21,544 nucleotides of DNA from Opitutaceae bacterium UBA3033 (GTDB lineage Bacteria > Verrucomicrobiota > Verrucomicrobiia > Opitutales > Opitutaceae). Below are positions 8,191 to 16,654 of the stretch, piece by piece. Position 1 is the first letter of the stretch, and each line of letters opens with the position of its first letter. The position numbers and the translations under genes are program-made. The notes under the pieces were generated by a model. The model saw nothing but the letters and a program-made list of their open reading frames with translations, did not search any database and was not told the origin of the DNA. The stretch is from positions 1 through 21,544 of the forward strand of contig DFDG01000172.1 of NCBI GenBank assembly GCA_002367815.1, given 5' to 3'.

Positions 8191-8777
8191 GATTGCGCCT
8201 TCTTCAGGGCCTCGATTTCTGGCAGCACCACTCGTTGGTAACAATCGGGACAGATGGAATGGCTGAATTCGCTGCCTGTGCGCTCGTTGATGTAACCCTC
8301 AATCTGTTGCCAGTAATTTTTATCGTCACGGATCTTTTTACAGTAGGAACAAATCGGCATCAGTTCCTCCAACTGCTGCAGCTGTTTGGTGTAACTCAAA
8401 ATGCGCCTCGCCACGCGGAGCCTCATCCAAAGATTACTGTAGTTGAGCGGTTTGGTCAAAAAGTCATCCACTCCGGCCTCGGCTGCCTCTCGTTGATTCG
8501 TATCAGTCGCCTCCACTCCGGTTAACAGGATAAAGTAGACGTAGTCCTGCTTGTCTTTCGCCCGGATTCTCCGGCAAAGCTCCAATCCATCCACCTCTGG
8601 CATCAACCAATCACTCACCACGATTCGGATATTCTCATCCTGCAATTTACCCCATGCATCCTCACCATCTTTGGCCGGCACGGCATCATAGCCCAATTGG
8701 GACAAGGCCTGGCATAACACTTTACGTGCAACCGCATCATCTTCCACGGCTAGAACTTTTATATTGGAAACACTCAT
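8187..8777 (-). CDS. Response regulator with C-terminal CxxC-CxxC domain, no DNA-binding domain
   Basis: Predicted 196-residue signalling protein. Residues 5-125 are a CheY-like receiver with acidic pocket Glu12/Asp13/Asp14, phospho-acceptor Asp56 (SDWLMPEVDG), Thr86 and Lys109 (LTKPL). After a short helix, residues 140-182 hold PICSYCKKIRDDKNYW and FSHSICPDCY, with Cys143, Cys146, Cys176 and Cys179 in a zinc-ribbon-like spacing. This tail is a recurring module in bacterial PAS and receiver proteins; its role is not established to my knowledge. There is no HTH or enzymatic output domain, so it may act through protein contacts or redox/zinc state. The start ATG at 8777 opens directly on the receiver; an upstream ATG at 8822 would overlap the preceding gene by 14 bases and add an unrelated basic peptide. 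No partner kinase is in the window. Confidence 0.9.
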   Translation of the reverse strand: MSVSNIKVLAVEDDAVARKVLCQALSQLGYDAVPAKDGEDAWGKLQDENIRIVVSDWLMPEVDGLELCRRIRAKDKQDYVYFILLTGVEATDTNQREAAEAGVDDFLTKPLNYSNLWMRLRVARRILSYTKQLQQLEELMPICSYCKKIRDDKNYWQQIEGYINERTGSEFSHSICPDCYQRVVLPEIEALKKAQS

Positions 8778-8808
8778 ACGAACAATGGGCCTTGAGGCAC
8801 GATGCCTA

Positions 8809-10980
8809 CTAGGCACCGTCATTCAATAACTTCCTTAAATCATCAGGATTTGTTACCGGCGCCTGGCAAGTAAAGTTTTCGCAGACGTAAGCCGTCGCCT
8901 GACCATCGATCAATTTCATTTCAGCGATCGCCGGCACTTTGGTCATCAACCATTTCCCTCCCTCATCCTTTGGGTCAACCGCCAACAAGCCACGGCGGGG
9001 ACCCAATTTTTCGCGGCAAACCATCGCCAAATTCTGAAAGTCCTTCTTGCCGGGATCTCCCGCCAACACCACTTGCCTTGGCACTTCGAGCACCCGCTCC
9101 AAGGCACACAGCATCTCCGGCAAAGCTTGAGGTGTAGCGGTCCAGATAGCCTGGGCCGCAACAATGGCGCAACGCCCACGCGCACGTCTGGTTTCATTCT
9201 GGGTGATAGCCGCCAAACGCAGCAGATTGGCCGCCGCGATGGAGCCGGGGGTCGGTTCCGCCCCGTCATAATCCTCCTTCAGGCGCAAGATGATGTTGGG
9301 GTCACCTGCGGCGGAGTTGAAATAACCTCCAGCTTCATCGTCGAGGAACAAACGGTCCATCGTGTCCTGCAATCGATCGGCCCAAATCAGCCACCTTAAC
9401 TCGAAAGTCGCCTCATAAAGGTCCAGCAGACCTGCGATAAAATAAGCATAATCCTCGGCAAATCCTTCGTTCGCTCCCCGACCTTCGCGATAATTGCGAT
9501 AAAGCACCCCGCGCGATTCATCATAAAGCTCCCGTTGCACAAACTCCGCCGCGCGCACCGCGGCCAATTTGTAATTACCGAGCTGACCCGCCAGACATTC
9601 CGCCGGTGTGACCGCCGCGCGGGCCAGCGCCGAGATCATCAATCCATTCCACGCCGTGATCACTTTGTCATCCAGGTGTGGTCGCGGCCGGCTTTTTCTC
9701 ACTTCACGCAATCGCAGTAACAGACCGGCGAGTTTATCGGCGGCTGCCTCCGGAGCCAAACCATAAGCCTTGGCGGTAACCAGCAACGACTGACGTTGGC
9801 GCAAAATATTTTTCAGCATGAATTCCCCGTGTGGATCATGTGCGGGGGCTACATTGCCCTCAACTTTTACGCCAAAGTGATCACAGAAAAACGCGGCATC
9901 TTCACCCAGCAACTCGGTTAACTCACCATGCGACCACCCATAAAAGGCCCCCTCAGCATGATCGGGGGATCCGTGGGCCAGCAGCGAATCCGCATCTTCC
10001 GCGGAATAAAAACCGCCTTCGAGATGAGTAAGATCGCGCAACACATACTCAAAGATTCCCCGCGCCACCCACGCAAATCGTTCGTCACCCGTGGCGAGAT
10101 TCGCGTCCAACAGATTTCCGGCAATCTGTGCCTGATCATAGAGCATCTTTTCAAAATGCGGGACAAACCAGCCCTCATCGACCGAGTAACGGTGGAAGCC
10201 CCCGCCCACGTGATCGTGAATTCCACCTGCCGACAGTTTCTGCAAAGTGATCGCCGCCAGTTTTATGGCCTCCCGACCCAAATCCGACTCCACCCCCTGC
10301 ACGGCGGCACAGCGAAAGAGAAAATTCAAATTGGAGGCCCGGGGAAATTTTGGTGCCCCGCCAAAGCCACCATGCTGCTCGTCAAAACTCTCGTTGAAAT
10401 ATTGGAAGCACTTCTCGAACGCCATCCCACCCGCCTCGACCAAATCCACGCCTTCCTCAACGGAAGCCGCACGACCAGAGTGATACTCCCTCAGCGAACC
10501 AATCACTCGCTCCGACTCGTTGATCAACTTCTCGCGCTCGTCCGCCCATCCTTTGGCGATGGCTCGTAGCAAGGAAGGAAATCCCGTCCGCCCATGCCGA
10601 TCCTCCGGCGGAAAATATGTGCCGCCAAAAAAAGGTTTCAACTCCGGGGTCAACCAGGCACTGAGCGGCCAGCCACCCTGACCCGTAAGCGCCTGTACAT
10701 AGCTCATGTAAACCTTGTCCACATCAGGGCGCTCCTCGCGGTCGACCTTCACCGGCACGTAATGCTCATTAAGTAACGCCGCGATCGCCTCATTCTCGAA
10801 TGCCTCGTGCGCCATCACATGGCACCAATGGCAGGTCGAGTAGCCGATGCTCAGGAAAATTGGTTTTTGCTCAGCGCGCGCTTTAGCAAAAGCAACCTCA
10901 CCCCACGGCAGCCAGTGCACGGGGTTCTCTGCATGCTGGAGCAGATAAGGCGATTTTTCCGCAGCTAGGGCATTTGGCAT
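8809..10980 (-). CDS. Thioredoxin-fold DUF255 / YyaL (SPATA20-like) protein
   Basis: Predicted 723-residue soluble protein of the YyaL/SPATA20 family. The N-terminal 170 residues are a thioredoxin-like DUF255 domain with the hallmark STCHWCHVMAHEAF, giving Cys50 and Cys53 in CxxC arrangement, and VKVDREERPDVDKVYM and GQGGWPLS. The rest is an alpha/alpha-toroid region like those of six-hairpin glycosidases or N-acylglucosamine 2-epimerases (GGFGGAPKFPR, HVGGGFHRYSVD, FEKMLYDQAQ, AWNGLMISALA). Full length for the family. Its biochemical activity is not known. GAGGG lies nine bases before the ATG, one of the few clear ribosome-binding sites here. It is the first gene of the unit leading into the response regulator (31-bp gap) and slyX, and is divergent from the FAD dehydrogenase gene. 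Confidence 0.93.
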   Translation of the reverse strand: MPNALAAEKSPYLLQHAENPVHWLPWGEVAFAKARAEQKPIFLSIGYSTCHWCHVMAHEAFENEAIAALLNEHYVPVKVDREERPDVDKVYMSYVQALTGQGGWPLSAWLTPELKPFFGGTYFPPEDRHGRTGFPSLLRAIAKGWADEREKLINESERVIGSLREYHSGRAASVEEGVDLVEAGGMAFEKCFQYFNESFDEQHGGFGGAPKFPRASNLNFLFRCAAVQGVESDLGREAIKLAAITLQKLSAGGIHDHVGGGFHRYSVDEGWFVPHFEKMLYDQAQIAGNLLDANLATGDERFAWVARGIFEYVLRDLTHLEGGFYSAEDADSLLAHGSPDHAEGAFYGWSHGELTELLGEDAAFFCDHFGVKVEGNVAPAHDPHGEFMLKNILRQRQSLLVTAKAYGLAPEAAADKLAGLLLRLREVRKSRPRPHLDDKVITAWNGLMISALARAAVTPAECLAGQLGNYKLAAVRAAEFVQRELYDESRGVLYRNYREGRGANEGFAEDYAYFIAGLLDLYEATFELRWLIWADRLQDTMDRLFLDDEAGGYFNSAAGDPNIILRLKEDYDGAEPTPGSIAAANLLRLAAITQNETRRARGRCAIVAAQAIWTATPQALPEMLCALERVLEVPRQVVLAGDPGKKDFQNLAMVCREKLGPRRGLLAVDPKDEGGKWLMTKVPAIAEMKLIDGQATAYVCENFTCQAPVTNPDDLRKLLNDGA

Positions 10981-11021
10981 GGCGGCAAACCCTCACGCAA
11001 AGTCCTCAAGATGCAAAGTTT

Positions 11022-11049
11022 TTGACCCATATCGGTAACATTTTATTAC
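11022..11049 (+). promoter_or_regulatory. Candidate sigma70 promoter with overlapping palindrome
   Basis: TTGACC (11022-11027) is followed after 16 bases by TATTAC (11044-11049), a fair -35/-10 pair for the FAD dehydrogenase. Transcription would begin near 11056, which favours the ATG at 11101 over the GTG at 11053 as the start codon. GGTAACA (11034-11040) and TATTACC (11044-11050) form an imperfect palindrome over the -10, a possible operator. The gap is shared with the divergent yyaL-like gene. Confidence 0.3.
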
Positions 11050-11100
11050 CCCGTGCCTGCGCTTGAGTTTACCCAATCAAACCGTCTTCGTCGTAAGCGT

Positions 11101-12693
11101 ATGCCCGATTCCCGGATCGAGACCGTTGACGTCATTCTGCCCCTCGAACATTCCGAGGACGTCACCTCGCGCACCCACGCGGCCGCCCGCGAACTTGGGA
11201 TACCAGTCAGTAGCATTCACGAAATCAGACTGCGCAAGCATTCAATCGATGCCCGAAAACGGGCAATAAAAATTCAGCTGCGTTTGGAGGTGGGGATTGA
11301 TGGTCCCCTGCCGACAGAATCGTTGCCGCAACCAAACTACCCTTCTCTTGGCGATAATGCCCGACGCGTTATAATCGTCGGTTCCGGACCAGCCGGATTG
11401 TTCGCCGCCCTCCGACTGATCGAGCGCGGCCTGAAACCCATTGTGCTCGAACGCGGCAAAGATGCCTCCGCCCGCCGTTTCGATCTGGCCCCGATCTTGC
11501 GCGAAGGCCGAGTCATCGAAGACTCAAACTACTGTTTCGGCGAAGGTGGCGCAGGCACGTTTTCCGATGGCAAGCTTTACACCCGGGCCACCAAACGCGG
11601 ACCGGTATCAGAAGTTTACGCCACGTTTGTCTCCCACGGAGCGCCCGAAGCCATTCTGGTCGATTCCCATCCCCACATCGGCTCAAACCTTTTACCCAAC
11701 GTGGTCAAAGCGATGCGTGAAAGCATCCTTCGGGCCGGTGGCGAAGTTCACTTCGGCGCGAAGGTAACAGGGCTGATTCGAAGCGAAGATCGGCTTCAGG
11801 GTGTAACCACGGCCGATGATCACGAGTTTCTCGGCGACGCCACGATTCTGGCGACCGGCCACAGTGCCCGAGACATTTACCGGTTACTCCATGACGAGGG
11901 CATCCGGCTTGAACAAAAGGCTTTTGCGGTCGGGGTGCGGATCGAGCACTCGCAGGCATATATCGACAGTCGCCAATACCATTCCCTCATCGGGCAAAAA
12001 CGTCATGATCTTCTTCCTGCCGCCAGCTACCGGCTGGCCACGAAGATCAATGATCGTGGCGTGCATTCCTTCTGTATGTGTCCAGGCGGTTTCATTGTGC
12101 CGGCGGCCACGGAGAACGACGAAATCGTCGTCAATGGCATGAGCCTGTCCCGTCGCGACTCACCTTTCGCCAACAGCGGTTTGGTGGTCACCGTCGAACC
12201 CGAGGACACGGCCCCATGGCAAACTGAGCACGGAGTGTTGGCCGGTGTCGCCATGCAAAAATCTCTGGAACAAGCGGCTAAGATCGCCGGCGGTGGCGGT
12301 CAGGTCGCGCCTGCCCAACGGGTGCCCGATTTCATGGCCGGCCTCATTTCCTCTGAGTTGAATCCCACCAGTTATTTTCCCGGGCTCAATCCCGCCCGGC
12401 TTGATAAGCTGCTGCCTGGCGCCATTGCATGGCGGATGAAACAGGGACTGAAACTTTTCGGCCAGCAAATGCCGGGCTACATCAGCCCCGAGTCCCAGTT
12501 GATCGGGTGCGAAACCCGCACCAGTTCGCCCGTGCGCATCCCGCGGGACGACACCTCGCTGCAACACCCCGAGGTTAAGGGGCTCTATCCCTGTGGTGAA
12601 GGCGCCGGATTCGCCGGCGGCATTGTGAGCGCCGCTCTCGACGGTCTGCGTTGTGCCGAGGCGGCTGCGCTTAATTGCCCAGCACCCAATTGA
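11101..12693 (+). CDS. FAD-dependent dehydrogenase, COG2509-like
   Basis: Predicted 530-residue cytosolic flavoprotein of the uncharacterised NAD(FAD)-utilising dehydrogenase group (COG2509 type). An N-terminal 85-residue domain (VDVILPLEHSEDV, LRKHSIDARKR) precedes the FAD Rossmann motif VIIVGSGPAGLFAALRL (glycines at 94-99) and VLERGK. The family-specific block NYCFGEGGAGTFSDGK follows at about 143-158, and the C-terminal FAD contact CGEGAGFAGGIVSAALDGLR is present. The physiological substrate is not known. I chose ATG 11101 because it begins directly at the conserved domain and lies downstream of the candidate promoter; GTG 11053 would add 16 residues. The last 23 bases overlap the end of the convergent DHS-like gene. 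Confidence 0.88.
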   Translation: MPDSRIETVDVILPLEHSEDVTSRTHAAARELGIPVSSIHEIRLRKHSIDARKRAIKIQLRLEVGIDGPLPTESLPQPNYPSLGDNARRVIIVGSGPAGLFAALRLIERGLKPIVLERGKDASARRFDLAPILREGRVIEDSNYCFGEGGAGTFSDGKLYTRATKRGPVSEVYATFVSHGAPEAILVDSHPHIGSNLLPNVVKAMRESILRAGGEVHFGAKVTGLIRSEDRLQGVTTADDHEFLGDATILATGHSARDIYRLLHDEGIRLEQKAFAVGVRIEHSQAYIDSRQYHSLIGQKRHDLLPAASYRLATKINDRGVHSFCMCPGGFIVPAATENDEIVVNGMSLSRRDSPFANSGLVVTVEPEDTAPWQTEHGVLAGVAMQKSLEQAAKIAGGGGQVAPAQRVPDFMAGLISSELNPTSYFPGLNPARLDKLLPGAIAWRMKQGLKLFGQQMPGYISPESQLIGCETRTSSPVRIPRDDTSLQHPEVKGLYPCGEGAGFAGGIVSAALDGLRCAEAAALNCPAPN

Positions 12694-13717
12694 AGATCAA
12701 CGGGGCCACGATGGTGGCATCGCTCTCGACAATGAATTTCGGCGTGGAACCCGCGAGTTTGCCCCAGGTGATCTTCTCGTTCGGCACCGCTCCAGAATAG
12801 CTGCCATAGCTGGTGGTCGAATCGCTGATCTGCGCAAAGTAACCCCAAAGTGGCACGCCCGTGCGTTGCAAGTCTTGATGCAACATCGGCACCACACAGA
12901 TCGGAAAATCACCGGCAATACCACCGCCGATTTGGAAAAATCCGATCGAGCCTTCGCCATTTTTCAGCGTCTTGGCCGTCTTGGTATACCACTCGGCCAG
13001 CCAGGTCATGTATTCGATACCCGTGCGCACGGTGTGCACGTTCTTGATTTCTCCCGTCACACAACGGCCCGCGTACATGTTGCCCAAGGTCGCGTCTTCC
13101 CAACCGGGCACGATAATCGGCAGATTTTTTTCGCAGGCCGCCAGCATCCATGAATTCTTGGGGTCGATCTGGTAGCTCTTCTTCAACTTTCCGCCGCGAA
13201 TTATCTTATACATGAACTCATGCGGAAAATAGCGCTCGCCCGCTTTATCCGCCTTGGTCCACTCATCTGCCACCACGGACTCGATGCGGCGCATGGCTTC
13301 CATTTCCGGGATGCAGGTATCCGTGACCCGGTTCATATGCCGGTCGAGTAACTTTACCTCATCCTCCGCCGTGAGGTGACGATAGTTTGGCACCCGCTCA
13401 TAATAGTCATGGGCGACTAAATTGAAGATATCCTCCTCCAAATTGGCCCCGGTGCACACGATCGCATGCACCTTGCCCTTGCGGATCATCTCGGCGAGCG
13501 AGATGCCAAGTTCCGCGGTCGACATAGCCCCGGCCAGCGTAACCAGCATCTTGCCTCCAGCTTTGAGGTGGGTCTCGTAACCCTTGGCTGCATCGACCAA
13601 TGCGGCGGCGTTGAAGTGACGGTAGTTATGAGCAATAAACTTGGAAATAGGACCCTTCTTCGCCGCCAGCTTGGCATTCACGCTCTCGGGCTTAACCTTG
13701 GCTTTTTTGACTTTCAT
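12671..13717 (-). CDS. Deoxyhypusine synthase-like protein (possible homospermidine synthase)
   Basis: Predicted 348-residue NAD-dependent enzyme of the deoxyhypusine synthase family. Motifs visible in order are LAGAMSTAELG (61-71), CTGANLEEDIF (88-98), IIVPGWEDATLGN, IGGGIAGDF and, near the C-terminus, SYSGAVPNEKITWGKLAG. The lysine of WGK (Lys320) is equivalent to the active-site lysine that carries the butylamine intermediate in eukaryotic DHS, so the enzyme should be active. Bacteria lack eIF5A, the normal acceptor; bacterial members have been proposed to transfer the aminobutyl group to putrescine instead, making homospermidine (sometimes labelled speY). I cannot separate these from sequence alone. 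A Lys-rich tail (KVKKAKVK) opens the protein. The start ATG (13717) has no Shine-Dalgarno sequence. The gene is divergent from the EamA permease gene across 92 bp. Confidence 0.87.
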   Translation of the reverse strand: MKVKKAKVKPESVNAKLAAKKGPISKFIAHNYRHFNAAALVDAAKGYETHLKAGGKMLVTLAGAMSTAELGISLAEMIRKGKVHAIVCTGANLEEDIFNLVAHDYYERVPNYRHLTAEDEVKLLDRHMNRVTDTCIPEMEAMRRIESVVADEWTKADKAGERYFPHEFMYKIIRGGKLKKSYQIDPKNSWMLAACEKNLPIIVPGWEDATLGNMYAGRCVTGEIKNVHTVRTGIEYMTWLAEWYTKTAKTLKNGEGSIGFFQIGGGIAGDFPICVVPMLHQDLQRTGVPLWGYFAQISDSTTSYGSYSGAVPNEKITWGKLAGSTPKFIVESDATIVAPLIFNWVLGN

Positions 13718-13809
13718 GTATGCTTCAGTGATACCAGTGCACCCCGATATCTGCCACTAAAAAGTCGCTTTGGGCCTTCGACCTCACTCTGCTAAAAACG
13801 CTCCACGCC

Positions 13810-14703
13810 ATGTTCGCGGCCATTCTCACCAGCACTTTCTTCTCTTTTTCCATCGTTTTTGCTCATCGCAGCATACCCGCTGCCGGGCAGATGCGGGCGA
13901 ACCTTGGTCGTCTGATCGTCGCCGCCATCGCCTTGGGATTATATGCCCACACCATCGGCACGGGATTCCACAGTGCCAGCACCGACTGGCTCTTTATTAG
14001 CGGGGTTGTGGGTATGGGACTGGGTGACATCGCCCTGTTCATGGCACTACCGCGTCTGGGGTCGCGACTGAGTCTTTTGATGACTCAATGTCTCGCTGCG
14101 CCCATTGCCGCAGTCTGCGAATGGCTGTGGCTTGGCACCCAATTGACCGTCGGACAAATCGGCATCAGTGCCTTGATTCTGACCGGGGTCGCTTTTGCCT
14201 TCATGCCGAATCGGGCAAATCCACCACGGGTGAAGTTGCAATTGAGTGGTTTCGTCCTCGGGGTCCTTTCCGCGGCGGGTCAAGGCATCGGCGCCATCAT
14301 TACCCGCAAGGGCAACATGGTTGCCATTGCAGCCGGGGAAGCCCAACTCGATGGGATCAATGCCGCCTATCACCGCATCTTGGGTGGTTTGGTGTTAACC
14401 ATTATCTGGTTCACTCTGATACAGGGAAATAAATGGGGTAAACAATTCTCCTCGGGACCACCAAACCCAAAATACGGTTGGGTCATCGCCAACGGTCTGG
14501 CCGGCCCCTTCATCGGTGTAAGTTGCTATCAATGGGCGCTGTCCACTACTCCCAGCGGTCTCGTTTTACCCATCGTCGCCACTTCCCCACTGCTGGCAAT
14601 TCCCTTGGCATGGTGGTTGGAAGGCGAACGACCCACCAAACGATCTGTTGTGGGGGGGCTCATTGCAGTGGCAGGAGTCATCGGTCTGACGTTAGTGCGT
14701 TAG
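13810..14703 (+). CDS. EamA/DMT-family permease
   Basis: Predicted 297-residue inner-membrane protein with about ten hydrophobic segments in two EamA repeats, the standard length and layout of drug/metabolite transporters. The first repeat opens the protein (MFAAILTSTFFSFSIVFAHR) and the second begins near residue 140 (LSGFVLGVLSAAGQGIGAIITRKG). The C-terminal end of the second repeat is typical: an inner helix PLLAIPLAWWLEGERPTKRS and a last helix VVGGLIAVAGVIGLTLV. A hydrophilic loop (about 200-220) separates helices 6 and 7. Substrate unknown. The start ATG has no Shine-Dalgarno sequence. The ABC-F gene follows 68 bp downstream on the same strand, possibly in one transcript. Confidence 0.87.
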   Translation: MFAAILTSTFFSFSIVFAHRSIPAAGQMRANLGRLIVAAIALGLYAHTIGTGFHSASTDWLFISGVVGMGLGDIALFMALPRLGSRLSLLMTQCLAAPIAAVCEWLWLGTQLTVGQIGISALILTGVAFAFMPNRANPPRVKLQLSGFVLGVLSAAGQGIGAIITRKGNMVAIAAGEAQLDGINAAYHRILGGLVLTIIWFTLIQGNKWGKQFSSGPPNPKYGWVIANGLAGPFIGVSCYQWALSTTPSGLVLPIVATSPLLAIPLAWWLEGERPTKRSVVGGLIAVAGVIGLTLVR

Positions 14704-14748
14704 GCTCAAGTCGTCTTGGTATCATCCCAGCTATTGACGACTGGGCCT
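14702..14748 (+). other. Intergenic RNA hairpin between the permease and ABC-F genes
   Basis: AGTCGTC (14709-14715) pairs perfectly with GACGACT (14736-14742), and AGGC (14702-14705) with GCCT (14745-14748) outside it. The loop is 20 bases. No T-tract follows, so it does not look like an intrinsic terminator. It begins at the last bases of the permease stop codon and could stabilise mRNA or affect readthrough into the ABC-F gene. Confidence 0.35.
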
Positions 14749-14771
14749 CCTATCCGGTTTGCTGACCCTTC

Positions 14772-16649
14772 ATGCTCACGCTAGCCGATGTTTCAAAGTC
14801 CTATGGCATCAGAGAATTGTTCGCCAATGTCTCTTTGTTTGTCGCGCGCACCGACCGCTATGGTCTGGTCGGCCCCAACGGCGCGGGTAAATCCACGCTC
14901 TTTAATTTGATCCTTGGCGAGGAAGCCTCGGATACCGGCGTGATTGAATGGGAACGCGGAGCGGACTTTGGCTTTCTCCCGCAAGAGAGTGCACCGGTTG
15001 GCGATGAAACAGTCATCGGCATTGCGACCAACGGCGCCAAGCTCGACATGATCGATGACAACGACGAGGACTGGGACATCGATTGGACCCTCGAACCCCG
15101 GGCTAGAAAAATCCTTTCCGGCCTCGGCTTCCGCGATGCCGATATGGACAAACCCGCCAAATCATTCTCCGGCGGTTGGATCATGCGAGCGCATCTGGCT
15201 CGGTTGCTGGTCTCAGAGCCGGCCCTGTTGATTCTCGACGAACCCACCAATCACCTCGATCTCGAAGCCCTGCTTTGGTTTCAAGACTACCTGACCCGTT
15301 ATCCCGGCGGCCTATTGATCGTATCCCACGATCGCGCTTTTCTTAACGCCTTGTGCACCGGCATTCTTGAACTGCGATCCGGCACCCTCCACCGCTACCA
15401 CGGCAATTACGATGATTTCCTCATTGAGAAGGAAGCGCGCAAAGAACAACTGGAGGCTCAATACAAGAACCAGCAACGCGAGATCGCCCACTTACAAAAA
15501 TTCGTGGACCGCTTCGGAGCCAAGGCCTCGATGGCCTCCCGGGCAAAGTCCAAGGAAAAACAAATCGATCGGCTGAAGGATGTGGCCATCGAAGAACCAG
15601 GCGAAGAATTGCGGCGCATCAATTTTCGTTTTCCGCAGCCGCCGCGCTCTGGCCTGAAAGTCATGGAGCTGAAAAATGTCCAACAAGCCTACGGCGAGCA
15701 TATCGTTTACCGGGATCTCAACTTTATCGCCGAGCGCGGACAGAAGCTCGCTCTGGTCGGCCCTAACGGTGCCGGTAAATCCACCCTGCTGAAAATCCTC
15801 GCCGACGTCATTCCCATTCAAGGGGGATTGCGCAATTTGGGGAGTAATGTTTTTCCCGGCTACTTTGCCCAAAATCGCGCGGATAATCTTAAACTTAATG
15901 CCACCGTTTTTGAAAACGTGATGGAATTACGAACGGCCGAAAATGCCCTGAGCGAACAACAGGCCCGGGCTATCTTGGGCGCATTTCTTTTTCGCAAGGA
16001 CGACGTTTTCAAAAAGGCCTCCGTGCTGTCCGGCGGAGAAAAATCCCGGCTGGCCCTCGCCCGATTGTTGGTCGACCCGCCCAATCTGCTGCTGATGGAT
16101 GAGCCCACCACCCACTTGGATATCCAATCCATCGATGCGCTTATCAGTGCCCTGAAAAACTACACCGGCACCTTTATCTTCATCAGCCACGATGTGCATT
16201 TTATCCGCACCCTCGATGCGCATGTGCTGCACGTGCATAGTGGCCGCCTCACTCCCTACGCCGGCAATTATGATTACTATCTGGATAAATCGAATGCCAG
16301 TGACGCCCGCGCGGCATTGACGGCCGGCTTCACTGACGCCCGCCCGGTGCAGGACACGAAGACGGCGGACGCACCTGCCGTTACCGGCACGTCCAACAAC
16401 AAAACCAAACCATCCGCCAGTGAGCTAAGAAAATTACGTGAGCAGGTTGGCCTGTTGGAGAAAAAGGTTTCCGAACTTGAGGCCACCCAGGAAGAACTGG
16501 CCGCAGAATTGGAAGATCCGGCCAGCTATCAAAACGGCAAAGCCCAGCACTTGAATCGTGAACTCTCCGTCATCGTGGACCAGATCGCCCATGCCACGAC
16601 CGAGTGGGAAACCGCAGCCACCCGTTTGACGGAATTGGAACAGGGATAA
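14772..16649 (+). CDS. ABC-F family ATPase (ribosome-associated type)
   Basis: Predicted 625-residue soluble protein with two ATPase domains and no membrane segments, as in the ABC-F translation factors (EttA, Uup, YdiF, YheS). ABC1 has Walker A GPNGAGKST with Lys40, signature FSGGW and Walker B LLILDEPTNHLDL. ABC2 has GPNGAGKST with Lys336, LSGGEKSRLALARLL and LLLMDEPTTHLDI. Between them is the charged linker (EQLEAQYKNQQREIAHLQKF through KSKEKQIDRLKD) that in this family reaches toward P-site tRNA. A C-terminal coiled coil (about 555-625) resembles that of Uup/YdiF, which favours those subfamilies over EttA. It likely relieves stalled or strained ribosomes rather than transporting anything. 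No Shine-Dalgarno sequence. Convergent with deoA, 5 bp apart. Confidence 0.92.
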   Translation: MLTLADVSKSYGIRELFANVSLFVARTDRYGLVGPNGAGKSTLFNLILGEEASDTGVIEWERGADFGFLPQESAPVGDETVIGIATNGAKLDMIDDNDEDWDIDWTLEPRARKILSGLGFRDADMDKPAKSFSGGWIMRAHLARLLVSEPALLILDEPTNHLDLEALLWFQDYLTRYPGGLLIVSHDRAFLNALCTGILELRSGTLHRYHGNYDDFLIEKEARKEQLEAQYKNQQREIAHLQKFVDRFGAKASMASRAKSKEKQIDRLKDVAIEEPGEELRRINFRFPQPPRSGLKVMELKNVQQAYGEHIVYRDLNFIAERGQKLALVGPNGAGKSTLLKILADVIPIQGGLRNLGSNVFPGYFAQNRADNLKLNATVFENVMELRTAENALSEQQARAILGAFLFRKDDVFKKASVLSGGEKSRLALARLLVDPPNLLLMDEPTTHLDIQSIDALISALKNYTGTFIFISHDVHFIRTLDAHVLHVHSGRLTPYAGNYDYYLDKSNASDARAALTAGFTDARPVQDTKTADAPAVTGTSNNKTKPSASELRKLREQVGLLEKKVSELEATQEELAAELEDPASYQNGKAQHLNRELSVIVDQIAHATTEWETAATRLTELEQG

Positions 16650-16654
16650 ATCGT

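Noticed and set aside
9928..10569. 213-codon open frame on the plus strand
   Set aside because: It lies wholly antisense to the well-conserved YyaL-like gene; its translation is low-complexity and has no recognisable domain.
12653..13153. 166-codon open frame on the plus strand
   Set aside because: Antisense to the DHS-like gene, His/Arg-rich with no family pattern.
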